Below are positions 32,516-41,654 of a stretch of 64,000 nucleotides of DNA, piece by piece. The DNA is from Pseudonocardia hierapolitana (GTDB taxonomy: Bacteria > Actinomycetota > Actinomycetes > Mycobacteriales > Pseudonocardiaceae), in contig NZ_VIWU01000001.1 in the NCBI RefSeq assembly GCF_007994075.1, positions 3,472,001 to 3,536,000 on the forward strand, written 5' to 3'. The position numbers and the translations under genes were made by a program. Positions within the stretch are counted from its first letter, which is position 1; each line of letters opens with the position of its first letter. The notes under the pieces are model-generated. The model was not told the origin of the DNA, made no database searches, and saw only the letters and a list, made by a program, of their open reading frames with translations.

Positions 32516-33049
32516 TCAGGCCGAGACGTCGATGTGCTCGATGACCACGTCGGCGAGCGGCCGGTCCCCACGGTCGGTGGGCGTCGCGGCGATCGCGTCG
32601 ACGACGGCCCGCGACTCCGCGTCCGCCACCTCGCCGAAGATGGTGTGCTTGCGGTTCAGCCAGTCGGGCGTGGACACGGTGATGAAGAACTGCGAGCCGT
32701 TGGTGCCCGGACCCGCGTTGGCCATGGCCAGCAGGTACGGGCGGTCGAAGCGCAGCTCCGGGTGGAACTCGTCGCCGAACTCGTAGCCGGGGCCGCCACG
32801 TCCGGTGCCGGTGGGGTCGCCGCCCTGGATCATGAACCCGCTGATGACCCGGTGGAAGACCGAGCCGTCGTAGAACGGGCCGGACGTGCCGCCCTTCGCG
32901 TTCGGCTGGCCGTAGGGCTTCTCCCCGGTGGCCAGCCCGACGAAGTTCGCGACGGTCTTCGGGGCGTGGTCCGGGAAGAGATTGATCCGGATGTCGCCCT
33001 GATTCGTCCGGAGCGTCGCGGTGTGCTTGCCGTTTCCTGCTTCCGTCAC
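32516..33049 (-). CDS. ppiA: cyclophilin-type peptidyl-prolyl cis-trans isomerase
   Basis: This 177-residue cytoplasmic cyclophilin has FHRVISGFMIQGGDPTGTGRGGPGY with the catalytic arginine in FHR, then NGSQFFITVSTPDWLNRKHTIFGEV. It speeds proline isomerisation during folding. The GTG at 33047-33049 is chosen because a CACGAT -10-like hexamer lies 6 bases upstream and there is little room for a leader. The place next to the rhomboid gene and crgA matches mycobacterial ppiA. Confidence 0.94.
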   Translation of the reverse strand: MTEAGNGKHTATLRTNQGDIRINLFPDHAPKTVANFVGLATGEKPYGQPNAKGGTSGPFYDGSVFHRVISGFMIQGGDPTGTGRGGPGYEFGDEFHPELRFDRPYLLAMANAGPGTNGSQFFITVSTPDWLNRKHTIFGEVADAESRAVVDAIAATPTDRGDRPLADVVIEHIDVSA

Positions 33050-33096
33050 TCCCCCATCGTGCCAGCCCTGCTCTCGGGCCGTCCGGCCAGCACCGC

Positions 33097-34227
33097 TCAG
33101 GCCAGCACCTCGTCCAGGAAGGAGGTGACGGCACGCTCGTACGCGGACGGGTCGGCGTTCCAGGACGCCGTGTGCTCGACCAGGGGCACCTCGAGGTAGC
33201 GCAGAGGCCATCGCAGTTCCGGGCCCGCGACGGCGAGGGCCCTGCTGGCCGAGACCGGGACGGCCGTGTCGCCCGCGCTGTGCACGACCAGCGTCGGGGG
33301 ACGGACGGCAGGCGGGTTCCGCCGCAGGTCGAAGCGGTCGAAGTCGATCCCGATCCGACGGCTCGTCACCGCGCTCGCGAGCGGCGAGAGACCGGGCGGC
33401 AGGCGCCGGTTGCGCGCCTGCTGGCGCAGCGTGGCGCGCCAGTCGACGAGCGGGGCATCCCAGATGACGGCCGCCACGCGGGCGGCATCGGCCGAGCGGT
33501 CGAGGAAGGCGCCCGTGACCGCGCCTCCCATCGACCAGCCGAACAGCACGATCCGCCGCGCACCGCGATCCACCGCGAACCGGACCGCGGCCTCGACGTC
33601 CTCCCACTCCGTGTCGCCGAGGTGGTAGTAACCGTCCGGGCTGGGCGGGGCGTCCACGTCGTTCCGATAGGTGATCACCAGCTGCGGGAGCCCGAGCGCA
33701 TGCAGCGCGGGCAGGATCCGCAGCGCCTCGCGGCGCGCTCCGCCCCGGCCGTGCACCAGCACCACCCACGTGTCCCCCTCCGCGGGGACGAGCCATGCGG
33801 GGTAGAGCCCCAGCGGGCCGGGCACATCGACGTCCTCGAACGGCAGGCCGCGCGCCGCCGGGTCCGGGTCGTAGGGACCGGCGTCGAGCACGGCCGCGCT
33901 CCCGGGCTCGGGGCGATCCCCACCGAGCAACGGCCGGACAACCTCGCGGCTGCTCGCCCCGGCCACCGGCCCCAGCACGGCCAGCCCGCTCCCGCCGTCG
34001 GCCGCCCACCGCAGCCCCCACGTCCCCGGCTGCGCCGTGAGCCGGTTGGCCGCGAGCGTGACCGCACCGTCTGCGACGGCGAGCACGCGCTCGGGGAAGA
34101 CCGGACGGGCCGACGTGTCGAGCAGGACCGAGGAGTAGAACCAGCCGATCCCGGCCGCGCCGGCCCCGACGCCCGCGCCCACGCCGAGCCCGACGCCGAG
34201 CCCGGCCCCCACCCGCCTCAGCAGCAT
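33097..34227 (-). CDS. alpha/beta hydrolase with N-terminal membrane helix
   Basis: This 376-residue protein has one N-terminal Gly-rich transmembrane segment (GAGLGVGLGVGAGVGAGAAGIGWFY). The alpha/beta-hydrolase fold shows VVLVHGRGG as the oxyanion strand, the nucleophile serine in LFGWSMGGAV, an aspartate in VHSAGDTAVPV and a histidine in PLVEHTASW. It is probably an extracytoplasmic esterase or peptidase-like enzyme of the YqkD type; the substrate is unknown. ATG 34225-34227 is preferred; a GTG lies immediately upstream. Confidence 0.85.
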   Translation of the reverse strand: MLLRRVGAGLGVGLGVGAGVGAGAAGIGWFYSSVLLDTSARPVFPERVLAVADGAVTLAANRLTAQPGTWGLRWAADGGSGLAVLGPVAGASSREVVRPLLGGDRPEPGSAAVLDAGPYDPDPAARGLPFEDVDVPGPLGLYPAWLVPAEGDTWVVLVHGRGGARREALRILPALHALGLPQLVITYRNDVDAPPSPDGYYHLGDTEWEDVEAAVRFAVDRGARRIVLFGWSMGGAVTGAFLDRSADAARVAAVIWDAPLVDWRATLRQQARNRRLPPGLSPLASAVTSRRIGIDFDRFDLRRNPPAVRPPTLVVHSAGDTAVPVSASRALAVAGPELRWPLRYLEVPLVEHTASWNADPSAYERAVTSFLDEVLA

Positions 34228-34443
34228 CACGCCGCTGATGATGCCGGGCGCCGCGGGCACTGCGCAGCCACCCGTCTCACTCCACCCGGTGACAGCCTCC
34301 CCACCTGCAGCGTTCCTCGCCACCGGTTCGAGTGAACCGATCACCACGAGCGGTGGATCAGCGACAACCGCCGCTCCCTCACCTCGTTGTCCTCCCGAGA
34401 TCAGCGTCTTCCCAGACGAGAGCCAGCACCGAAGGGAAACTCG

Positions 34444-34929
34444 ATGCGCAGCCTTGCTCGGCGCACCCTGCGCGCCACCGCCGCCGTGGCCGGGATCGCC
34501 GCGGGCGTCGGGCTCGCGGGTCCCGCGTTCGCCGCACCCGCAGCCCCCGAGCGGCCCTCCACCGACGAGGCCGCCCCCGCACCGGACGCCCAGCCAGCGC
34601 CGAACGTCGGCGGTGGCCTGCCGAAGACCTCCTCGCTGCCCGACCTGCCTCAGCTCTTCACGATCCAGGGCACCGGCGTCTACACCGCCGACCACGGGCT
34701 CCCCCAGCCGCCGACGGCTCAGCACCTGCCCGGCCCCGCGCTGCCGAACCCGGACGAGGCCATCAACCTCGGCAGGGACGACCAGACGCGGAGCACCGAC
34801 GTCAACTTCCGGACCGCCGCGCCGCAGGACCGGGACAGCGCGATGCAGGAGCTCGACGCCGCTTCGATGTTCGATGCCGTCCCCGGCCAGGTCCTGGGCG
34901 CCACCGCGAACAACGACGTCCGCTACTGA
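34444..34929 (+). CDS. secreted protein of unknown function
   Basis: This 161-residue protein has a clear Sec signal peptide (MRSLARRTLRATAAVAGIAA with cleavage near AFAAP). The mature chain is Pro/Asp-rich and low in hydrophobics, with no recognised domain and no cysteine. GAAGGGAAA precedes the ATG by about 5 bases. It may be an exported surface or matrix protein. It is divergent from the hydrolase gene. Confidence 0.7.
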   Translation: MRSLARRTLRATAAVAGIAAGVGLAGPAFAAPAAPERPSTDEAAPAPDAQPAPNVGGGLPKTSSLPDLPQLFTIQGTGVYTADHGLPQPPTAQHLPGPALPNPDEAINLGRDDQTRSTDVNFRTAAPQDRDSAMQELDAASMFDAVPGQVLGATANNDVRY

Positions 34930-35013
34930 CGCGCATTACCTCCGGCGTCATCGACCGCACGACCCCGCCGGGCGAGAGTCGATCCCGACAGCAGAGACGC
35001 CAGGAGGATCGCC

Positions 35014-35430
35014 ATGACCGCCATCTCGCTCACCCGCATCACCGCCGTCCGTGACGGAGGCCGGCTGCTGCGTTTCGCCCTCCGGCTCGACGCCGCCGGC
35101 TCGGGGACGCTGGGTCTGCTGGGACTCGCCGCGGCCGCACCGCTCGCCGACCTGATGGGCGCGACGGAGGGCGCGCTGTACGGGACCGGCGCGTTCCTCG
35201 TCGGCTACGCGCTCGCGCTCGTGCTCCTCGCCGCGCGGCCGGTGATCCCGAGGGCAGGCGCATGGACCGTCGTCGTCGGGAACAGCCTCTGGGTGCTGGG
35301 AAGCATCGGCGCCGTCGTGGCGGGCCGGGACACGTTCACCACCCTCGGCGTGGCCGTGGTGCTCGCCCAGGCCGCCGCCGTCGCGGTGTTCGCCGACCTG
35401 CAGTGGCTCGGCCTGCGGCGGGCCCGGTGA
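35014..35430 (+). CDS. small four-helix membrane protein
   Basis: This 138-residue protein has four predicted transmembrane helices (GTLGLLGLAAAAPLADL, GAFLVGYALALVLLAA, AWTVVVGNSLWVLGSIGAVVA, VAVVLAQAAAVAVFADL) and a basic C-terminus. A good ribosome site (CAGGAGGATCGCC) precedes the ATG at 35014. The family is not recognised; similar proteins are called hypothetical integral membrane proteins. Confidence 0.7.
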   Translation: MTAISLTRITAVRDGGRLLRFALRLDAAGSGTLGLLGLAAAAPLADLMGATEGALYGTGAFLVGYALALVLLAARPVIPRAGAWTVVVGNSLWVLGSIGAVVAGRDTFTTLGVAVVLAQAAAVAVFADLQWLGLRRAR

Positions 35431-35433
35431 GCG

Positions 35434-35760
35434 TCAGGCCCGGGGGCTGATCTCCCCCATCTTCGACCAGCCCTCGCCGGGCACGCCCTGCACGCTGATG
35501 ATGTCCGGCGTGGTGGCCACGACGTCGGGCGCCCACTCGACGAACTTCTTGAAGTGCTCGGCGCCGACGTGAGCCGCCGCCGCGTCGTCCTGGAACGCTT
35601 CCACCACGACGAACTGGTTCGGATCCGTCACGCTGCGGGACCACTCGAAGAAGATGTTGCCCGGCTCCGCCCGGGTGGCCTCCGTGAAGTCGGCGACCCG
35701 GTCGAGCCACTGGTCGGCGTGCTCGGGCCGGATCGTGAACTTGACGACGATGAAGATCAT
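35434..35760 (-). CDS. putative quinol monooxygenase (ABM domain)
   Basis: This 108-residue dimeric ferredoxin-like protein of the antibiotic biosynthesis monooxygenase (ABM/YgiN) group has VVKFTIRPEHADQWLD, NIFFEWSRS and FVVVEAFQDDAAAAHV. It may oxidise quinols or small phenolics without a cofactor. It lies directly downstream of glgX (13-base gap) on the same strand, so the pair may be co-transcribed, but no metabolic link is evident. Confidence 0.85.
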   Translation of the reverse strand: MIFIVVKFTIRPEHADQWLDRVADFTEATRAEPGNIFFEWSRSVTDPNQFVVVEAFQDDAAAAHVGAEHFKKFVEWAPDVVATTPDIISVQGVPGEGWSKMGEISPRA

Positions 35761-35773
35761 GGATGTCCTCCGG

Positions 35774-37891
35774 TCAGTAGTGCTTGCGCAGCACCATCAG
35801 TGAGCGGGCTGCGATGCGGAGCCTGCCACCCGGCCGCGCGTCCCGCTCCCGCCTGCGGGCCCTGGCCCGCAGCGGGTCGGCGGTGTCGAGGACGATCGAC
35901 CAGATGCGGCCGTACGCCTCACCGGGCAGCGTGAACGCAACGGCCTGGTGGTGGGCGTTGAACAGCAGCAGGAAGGAATCGTCGACGACGCGGCGGCCGA
36001 TCTCGTCGTGCTCGGGGATGCCCTCCCCGTTGAGATAGACGGCCAGCGAGCGGGCGAACCCGGTGTTCCAGTCCTCCTCGCTCATCGGCTGCCCGTCGGG
36101 ACGGAGCCAGGCGATGTCCTCGATGCTCGAGCCGCGGATCGGCCGCCCCTGGAAGAACCGGCGCCTCCGGAAGACCGGGTGCTCCCGACGGAGCGCCGCC
36201 ACCTGGGAGACGAAGTCGGTGAGCACCGAGTTCTCCCGTGCCATCGACCAGTCCACCCACGCGAGCCCGTTGTCCTGGCAGTACACGTTGTTGTTGCCGT
36301 GCTGCGTGCGGCCGAACTCGTCGCCGTGGGCGAGCATCGGCACGCCCTGCGACAGCAGCAGCGTCGCGATGAAGTTGCGCTTTTGCCGCTCCCGGAGCGC
36401 GTGGACAGCTCCGTCGTCGGTGGGGCCCTCCACGCCGTGGTTCCACGACCTGTTGTGGCTCTCCCCGTCCCGGTTGTCCTCGCCGTTGGCCTCGTTGTGC
36501 TTCTCGTTGTAGGAGACGAGGTCGTTCAGGGTGAACCCGTCATGTGCCGTGACGAAGTTGATGGACGCGATCGGGAGCCGGTTGTCCTTCTCGTACAGGT
36601 CGGACGAGCCGGTGAAGCGCGAGGCGAACTCGCCGAGGCTGGCCGGCTCGCCGCGCCAGAAGTCGCGCACCGTGTCGCGGTACTTGCCGTTCCACTCGGT
36701 CCACAGGGAGGGGAAGCCGCCCACCTGGTAGCCACCCTCGCCCACGTCCCACGGCTCGGCGATCAGCTTGACCTGGCTGACGACCGGATCCTGGTTGACC
36801 AGGTCGAAGAACGCCGCGAGCCGGTCGACCGCGTGGAACTCCCTGGCCAGCGCCGCGGCGAGGTCGAAGCGGAAGCCGTCGACGTGCATCTCGAGCACCC
36901 AGTACCGCAATGAGTCCATGATCAGGCGCAGCGACTCGTGGGCGCGGACGTTGAGGCTGTTCCCCGTGCCCGTGGTGTCGTAGTAGAACTCCGGCTGGTC
37001 GTGCACCACGCGGTAGTAGTTGAGGTTGTCGATGCCGCGGAACGACAGCGTCGGGCCGAGGTGGCTGCCCTCGGCGGTGTGGTTGTAGACGACGTCGAGG
37101 ATCACCTCGATGCCGGCCCGGTGGAACTGCTTGACCATCGTCTTGAACTCCTGCACCTGCTCGCCGCGGGTGCCGAAGGACGCGTACTCGTTGTGCGGGG
37201 CGAAGAATCCGATCGTGTTGTAGCCCCAGTAGTTCGACAGGCCGCGCTCCTGCAGCGCGTGGTCGTGGACGAACTCGTGCACCGGCATGAGCTCGATCGC
37301 GGTGACGCCGAGGCCCTTGAGGTGTTTGATCATCACCGGGTGGACGAGCCCCGAGTACGTCCCCCTGATCTCCTCGGGGATGTCGGGGTGCGTCATCGTC
37401 ATGCCCTTGACGTGCGCCTCGTAGATCACGGTCTCGTGGTACGGGATGCGCAGCGTCCGGTCCCCCGTCCAGTCGAAGAACGGGTTCACCACCACGGACC
37501 GCGGCATGAACGGCGCCGAGTCCGTGGAGTTGAGCGAACGCGGCTCGCCGAACCGGTAGGAGAAGAGGGCCGCGTCCCAGCGCACCTTCCCGTCGATCGC
37601 CTTGGAGTACGGGTCCAGCAGGAGCTTCGCCGGGTTGCACCGCAGGCCGGCCTGCGGGTCGTACGGGCCGTGCACGCGGTACCCGTAGCGCTGCCCCGGC
37701 CGCACCCGCGGCAGGTACCCGTGCCAGATGAGCACCTCGCGCTCGGGGAGGTCGACGCGGGTCTCCCGACCGTTCTCGTCGAACAGACAGAGTTCGACGC
37801 GCTCCGCGACCTCGGAGAAGATCGCGAAGTTCGTGCCGCTCCCGTCGTAGTTGGCACCCAGCGGGTACGGCGAACCGGGCCAGATCTCCAC
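35774..37891 (-). CDS. glgX: glycogen debranching enzyme GlgX
   Basis: This 705-residue GH13 enzyme hydrolyses alpha-1,6 branches of glycogen limit dextrins. An N-terminal CBM48 module (PLGANYDGSGTNFAIFSEVAE) precedes the TIM barrel with DVVYNHTAEG, the nucleophile Asp in VDGFRFDLAAAL, the acid Glu in LIAEPWDVG and the transition-state Asp in VTAHDGFTLNDL. All are intact. The GTG at 37889-37891 gives VEIWPGSPYPLG, the family's normal beginning. It lies 8 bases after the LLM gene stop. Confidence 0.96.
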   Translation of the reverse strand: MEIWPGSPYPLGANYDGSGTNFAIFSEVAERVELCLFDENGRETRVDLPEREVLIWHGYLPRVRPGQRYGYRVHGPYDPQAGLRCNPAKLLLDPYSKAIDGKVRWDAALFSYRFGEPRSLNSTDSAPFMPRSVVVNPFFDWTGDRTLRIPYHETVIYEAHVKGMTMTHPDIPEEIRGTYSGLVHPVMIKHLKGLGVTAIELMPVHEFVHDHALQERGLSNYWGYNTIGFFAPHNEYASFGTRGEQVQEFKTMVKQFHRAGIEVILDVVYNHTAEGSHLGPTLSFRGIDNLNYYRVVHDQPEFYYDTTGTGNSLNVRAHESLRLIMDSLRYWVLEMHVDGFRFDLAAALAREFHAVDRLAAFFDLVNQDPVVSQVKLIAEPWDVGEGGYQVGGFPSLWTEWNGKYRDTVRDFWRGEPASLGEFASRFTGSSDLYEKDNRLPIASINFVTAHDGFTLNDLVSYNEKHNEANGEDNRDGESHNRSWNHGVEGPTDDGAVHALRERQKRNFIATLLLSQGVPMLAHGDEFGRTQHGNNNVYCQDNGLAWVDWSMARENSVLTDFVSQVAALRREHPVFRRRRFFQGRPIRGSSIEDIAWLRPDGQPMSEEDWNTGFARSLAVYLNGEGIPEHDEIGRRVVDDSFLLLFNAHHQAVAFTLPGEAYGRIWSIVLDTADPLRARARRRERDARPGGRLRIAARSLMVLRKHY

Positions 37892-37899
37892 GGAGCCGG

Positions 37900-38799
37900 T
37901 CAGGCCGGGGCTCCGGCCAGCTCGGCGAGCCGTGGGAGCTGCTCCTCCACCGGGCCCTCCGCGAAGTTCCAGAGCAGCTCCGTGACGCCGATCCGTTCCA
38001 GCCGCGGGATCGCCTCGGCGATCTGCTCGGGTGAACCGGTCGGCGACGCGCCGTCGGCGGTGGGTTCGGCCGCAGGGAACTGGTTGACCCGCACGACCAC
38101 CGGGAGCGTCGCCGGGTCGTGGCCGGCCTCGGCAGCCGCGGCCCGGAACGCCTGCACCGAGCCTTCGAGGGCCTCCCAGCCGAACCACACCCGATTCAGG
38201 CCGAGCCCGAGGTGCGCGGCACGCCGGATCCCGCCCGGCGACGCGGCGCCGGCGATGATCGGCGGGCCGCCCGCCCGGACGGGCTTGGGGCCGATGTTCG
38301 ACGGCTGGATCCGGTAGAAGCCGCCCTCGTAGGAGACCGGATCCGGCCCCCACACCGCGCGCAGCGCCTCGATGAACTCGGTGAACCGGGGCCCACGGCT
38401 GCTCAGCGGCACACCGGCGGCCTCGAACTCCTGGGCCATCCACCCCTGCCCCAGCCCGGCGACGACGCGGCCGCCGCTGAGCCGGTCGCGCGTGGCGAAG
38501 CGGCGGGCGAGGTCGGCCGGGTTGTGCAGCAGGGCGACCACGATGCTGGTGCCGAGGGTGACCCGGCTGGTGCGCGCCGCGGCGAAGGCCAGCACCTCCA
38601 GCGGGGAGAACACCGAGTTGTACGCGTCCGGCAGCGGCACGACCCGCCCGTTCATCTGCCCACCCGCCGTGGGCGACAGCAGCCGCTCGAACGTCCACAC
38701 GGAGTCGAGACCGATGCGTTCTGCTGTCTCGGCCACCGTGCTGATCACGTCGGCGCTCACGCTGGGACCTGCGGTGGGGAGTGCGATGCCGAGCTTCAC
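37900..38799 (-). CDS. LLM-class (F420-dependent-type) oxidoreductase
   Basis: This 299-residue TIM-barrel protein of the luciferase-like family begins VKLGIALPTAGPSV and contains VTLGTSIVVALLHNPADLARRFATRDRLSGGRVVAGLGQGW. The substrate is unknown and F420 use is inferred. The GTG at 38797-38799 is preceded by TACTGT 10 bases upstream. It is divergent from the GntR gene, sharing the region with the operator TGGTATACCA, so the GntR protein may also affect it. Confidence 0.87.
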   Translation of the reverse strand: MKLGIALPTAGPSVSADVISTVAETAERIGLDSVWTFERLLSPTAGGQMNGRVVPLPDAYNSVFSPLEVLAFAAARTSRVTLGTSIVVALLHNPADLARRFATRDRLSGGRVVAGLGQGWMAQEFEAAGVPLSSRGPRFTEFIEALRAVWGPDPVSYEGGFYRIQPSNIGPKPVRAGGPPIIAGAASPGGIRRAAHLGLGLNRVWFGWEALEGSVQAFRAAAAEAGHDPATLPVVVRVNQFPAAEPTADGASPTGSPEQIAEAIPRLERIGVTELLWNFAEGPVEEQLPRLAELAGAPA

Positions 38800-38838
38800 C
38801 CTCGGAGACAGTAGTCGGCAAATGCCCCTCGGCAAGCG

Positions 38839-38848
38839 TGGTATACCA
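38839..38848. promoter_or_regulatory. GntR operator copy 1 (TGGTATACCA)
   Basis: This perfect 10-base palindrome lies 5 bases before the gntR ATG. The identical palindrome occurs at 40292-40301 between the RraA-like and NRAMP genes, which links the regulator to that cluster. A GGTATACC-type core fits FadR/VanR-group GntR operators. Confidence 0.75.
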
Positions 38849-38853
38849 ACGAG

Positions 38854-39543
38854 ATGGTGCACGACGAGGCGGCCGTGCTGCCGCCGCTGGGCCGCTCGAC
38901 CACGCGGTCGGACCTGGTGGCCGCGTCGATCAAGTCCGCGATCCTCTCCGGACGGCTCCGGCCGGACGAGGTGCTCGTCGAGCGCCGGCTCGCCGATCTC
39001 CTCGGCGTCTCCAAGACCCCCGTTCGCGAGGCGCTGATCGCGCTGACCTCCTCCGGTCTGCTCACGCCCACCCGCAACCGCGGCGTCGCCGTGCGGCGCC
39101 TGCGCCCGGAGGACGTGCAGCAGGTCTACGAGATGCGGCTGCTCGTGGAACCGTGGGCCGCGGGCCAGGTGGCCGGGACGGGCACGTTCGACGCGCCCGA
39201 GGCACACCGGGCGCTCGACGACGCGGCGCGCTTCGTCGAGGCCGACGACCACGCCGGCCTGAGCCTCGCCAACCGGCGTTTCCACCGCAGCATCTACTCG
39301 ACGTGCGCCAACGAGCTGGTGGTCCGCTCGCTCGACGACCTGCAGGACCTCACCGCGCTCGGCACGGTGAGCCTGCTGTGGGAGCAGTGGCCGACCTGGC
39401 GCGCCGAGCTGGAGGAGCACCGCGCGATCCTCGCCGCGGTCCAGGAGCGCCGGGCCGCCGACGCGGAGGCGATGATGCGCGGCCACATCCAGCGCTCGAT
39501 CACCCGGCTCCGGGAGGAGCGGGCGCGCACCGAGGCGGGTTAG
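38854..39543 (+). CDS. GntR-family (FCD-domain) transcriptional regulator
   Basis: This 229-residue regulator has a winged helix with RRLADLLGVSKTPVREAL at about residues 43-62. An all-helical FCD ligand domain has metal-site residues in EMRLLVEPWAA and NRRFHRSIY, plus a distal histidine in GHIQRS. It probably binds a carboxylate and represses its own gene and the divergent RraA-like/NRAMP promoters, both carrying TGGTATACCA. It converges on the RraA-like gene. Confidence 0.92.
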   Translation: MVHDEAAVLPPLGRSTTRSDLVAASIKSAILSGRLRPDEVLVERRLADLLGVSKTPVREALIALTSSGLLTPTRNRGVAVRRLRPEDVQQVYEMRLLVEPWAAGQVAGTGTFDAPEAHRALDDAARFVEADDHAGLSLANRRFHRSIYSTCANELVVRSLDDLQDLTALGTVSLLWEQWPTWRAELEEHRAILAAVQERRAADAEAMMRGHIQRSITRLREERARTEAG

Positions 39544-39558
39544 CGGGCCCTCCGGCCG

Positions 39559-40266
39559 CTAGCCGCGGCTTCGGAACTCGGCCAGTGTCGTCTCGTCCGG
39601 AGGGTACGTGCCGCGGAGCGGCGCCCCGGACTCGATCTTCTCGAGCACGAACTCCTCGAGCCTCTCCTGCTCGACGGCCGCTGCGGCCACCTCGGCCGCC
39701 AGGTGCCGCGGTACGCAGACGACGCCGTCGTGGTCGCCGACCATGATGTCGCCCGGGTAGACGGGCACCTCGGCGCAGCCGATCGGCACGTTCAGGTCCA
39801 CCGCGTGGTGCTGGGCGAGGTTGGTGGTGGCCGCCGCGCCCGCCGCGAACGTCGGCAGCGCCAGCCCGGCGAACCCCTCGCTGTCGCGCACCGAGCCGTC
39901 GGTGACGAACCCGGCCACCCCGCGGCGCAGCAGCCGCGTGGCGAGGATGTGGCCGAGCGACGCCGCCCGCGTCTGGCGCCGGGCGTCGACGACGAGCACG
40001 GCGCCGGCCGGCACGGTCTCGACGGCCTTGCGCTGCGGGTGGTCGTAGTCCTGGAAGACCGACAGCGTGTCCACGTCCTCGCGCGACGGGATGCAGCGCA
40101 GCGTGAACGCCTCTCCGACCATCCGGGTCTGCGCGGGGTTGAGCGGCCGGAGGCCGTGCAGGAACGTGTTGCGCAGGCCGCGCGCCATCAGCTGGGTGGT
40201 CACCGTCGCGGTGCTGACGGTGCGCAGCGCCGCGAGCGTGCCTGCGTCCACGGTGTCGGTCGTCAT
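39559..40266 (-). CDS. RraA-like family protein (HMG/CHA aldolase-type)
   Basis: This 235-residue protein has the RraA fold with GFVTDGSVRDSEGFA (the Asp and Arg of the class II pyruvate aldolase site) and GDIMVGDHDGVVCVPR. Such proteins cleave 4-hydroxy-4-methyl-2-oxoglutarate-like compounds or decarboxylate oxaloacetate; the RNase-regulator name is not meant here. GAGGAGGG precedes the ATG at 40264-40266. It is divergent from the transporter with the GntR operator between. With the dehydratase and ThDP enzyme it suggests catabolism of a hydroxy or sugar acid. Confidence 0.88.
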   Translation of the reverse strand: MTTDTVDAGTLAALRTVSTATVTTQLMARGLRNTFLHGLRPLNPAQTRMVGEAFTLRCIPSREDVDTLSVFQDYDHPQRKAVETVPAGAVLVVDARRQTRAASLGHILATRLLRRGVAGFVTDGSVRDSEGFAGLALPTFAAGAAATTNLAQHHAVDLNVPIGCAEVPVYPGDIMVGDHDGVVCVPRHLAAEVAAAAVEQERLEEFVLEKIESGAPLRGTYPPDETTLAEFRSRG

Positions 40267-40291
40267 GACCCTCCTCATCGAGCTGCGCAAA

Positions 40292-40301
40292 TGGTATACC
40301 A
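40292..40301. promoter_or_regulatory. GntR operator copy 2 (TGGTATACCA)
   Basis: This is the same perfect palindrome as at 38839-38848, here between the divergent RraA-like and NRAMP genes. A partial second half (GTACACCA) follows directly. It marks these genes as targets of the GntR regulator. Confidence 0.75.
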
Positions 40302-40344
40302 GTACACCAAGATGCCCCGTTCACTCGACGACGAGGAGAACACG

Positions 40345-41637
40345 ATGACCGAGCGGCCGGGAACGGCGGCCCCTCCTGCGGACAACTTCCTCGCCTATCT
40401 GCGGGCGTTCGGCCCCGGGATCGTCGTGGCGCTGAGCTGGGTGGGCACCGGCGACCTGATCGACAACTCGGTGGCGGGCGGCAACTACGGCTACGCGCTG
40501 CTGTGGGTGCTGCCGCTCTCGCTGGTGTTCCGCTTCGTGTTCGTCAACGCGCTGGGCAAGTACCCGCTCTACAACGTGCAGCAGGATCCGAGCATCGTGC
40601 GCGGCATCGCACGGACGCACCCGGCCTTCGGCTGGCTGATGCTCGTGTCGTTCGTGCTCTACACCCACATCCTGCTGGCGTTCACCCTGAGCGGGGTCGG
40701 TGTCGCGCTGGAGGGCCTGTTCGGCGGGCTCCCCACGTTCTGGTGGGCGGTGATCGGGGCGCTGTCGGTCTTCGCCGTCACCCTCAAGGGCGCGTACCGG
40801 CTGATCGAACGCATCTTCAAGGTGATCCTGGCGCTGATGGTGCTGACGTTCGTGGTCGGCATCGCGCTCGTCGGGATCAACTGGGGCGAGCTGGCCAAGG
40901 GCTTCGCGTTCGAGCTGCCGCCCCAGCAGGGCCTCTTCGACTCCGGCCTCGTCGCCTCCAGCCTCGTGCTCGCCACGCTCGGCTCGATGGCCAACCTCTT
41001 CTACCCCGAGTTCCTGCGCGAGAAGGGCTGGACCACGCCGGCCCACCGCCGGGTGCAGCAGTACGACCTGCTGTTCGGCACGGTCGTGGTGCTGTTCCTC
41101 GGCGTCGCGGTCTGGGCGATCGGGGCCGAGGTGCTGTTCGGGAAGCAGGGGGTGAGCGAGGCCGGGGACATCGCAAGCGCCCTCGGCACCGCGGTCGGCC
41201 CCGTCGGGCCGTACATCTTCTACCTCGGTCTGCTCGGTGCCGCGTGGACGACGGTGGCCGGCTCGCTCTTCGCGCTGGCCAAGATGGTGGTCGAGGCGCT
41301 GCACGTGGTGCGGCCGGCCCGTGCCGAGCGCTTCGCCGGCACCCGCGCCGCAGACCCCGCCTACCGCTGGGTGATCGTCTGGGGACTGCTCGCCGTCGTC
41401 TGGTCACTGCCGCACGCGCCCGGCTTCGTGGCGCTCGTCGTGGTGTCCCACGTCCTGACGTCGCCGTTCCTGCTCCTGATCGTGTTCGCCCTCATCGTCA
41501 TGCTCAACCGCGAGGACATCATGGGCCGGTACACGAACAGCTGGAAGGAGAACGCCGGGCTCGGGCTCGTCGCCGTGTTCGTCGCGGTCGCCGCCGTGCA
41601 GGGGATCGGCAAGGCTGTGGGTGAGCTGTTCTCGTGA
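40345..41637 (+). CDS. NRAMP-fold transporter lacking canonical metal motifs
   Basis: This 430-residue protein has about 11 transmembrane helices and overall NRAMP similarity. The helix-1 metal motif DPGN is replaced by GTGD (residues 34-37, in VALSWVGTGDLIDNSVAGG). The helix-6 MPH motif is replaced by a segment reading LGSMANLFYPEF near residue 213. Transport of Mn/Fe by the usual coordination is therefore unlikely; another ion or an organic substrate of the cluster is possible. GAGGAGAA precedes ATG 40345. It is first in a transcript with the ThDP enzyme and dehydratase. Confidence 0.85.
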   Translation: MTERPGTAAPPADNFLAYLRAFGPGIVVALSWVGTGDLIDNSVAGGNYGYALLWVLPLSLVFRFVFVNALGKYPLYNVQQDPSIVRGIARTHPAFGWLMLVSFVLYTHILLAFTLSGVGVALEGLFGGLPTFWWAVIGALSVFAVTLKGAYRLIERIFKVILALMVLTFVVGIALVGINWGELAKGFAFELPPQQGLFDSGLVASSLVLATLGSMANLFYPEFLREKGWTTPAHRRVQQYDLLFGTVVVLFLGVAVWAIGAEVLFGKQGVSEAGDIASALGTAVGPVGPYIFYLGLLGAAWTTVAGSLFALAKMVVEALHVVRPARAERFAGTRAADPAYRWVIVWGLLAVVWSLPHAPGFVALVVVSHVLTSPFLLLIVFALIVMLNREDIMGRYTNSWKENAGLGLVAVFVAVAAVQGIGKAVGELFS

Positions 41638-41654
41638 TCGAAGGGAAGTTCTGA

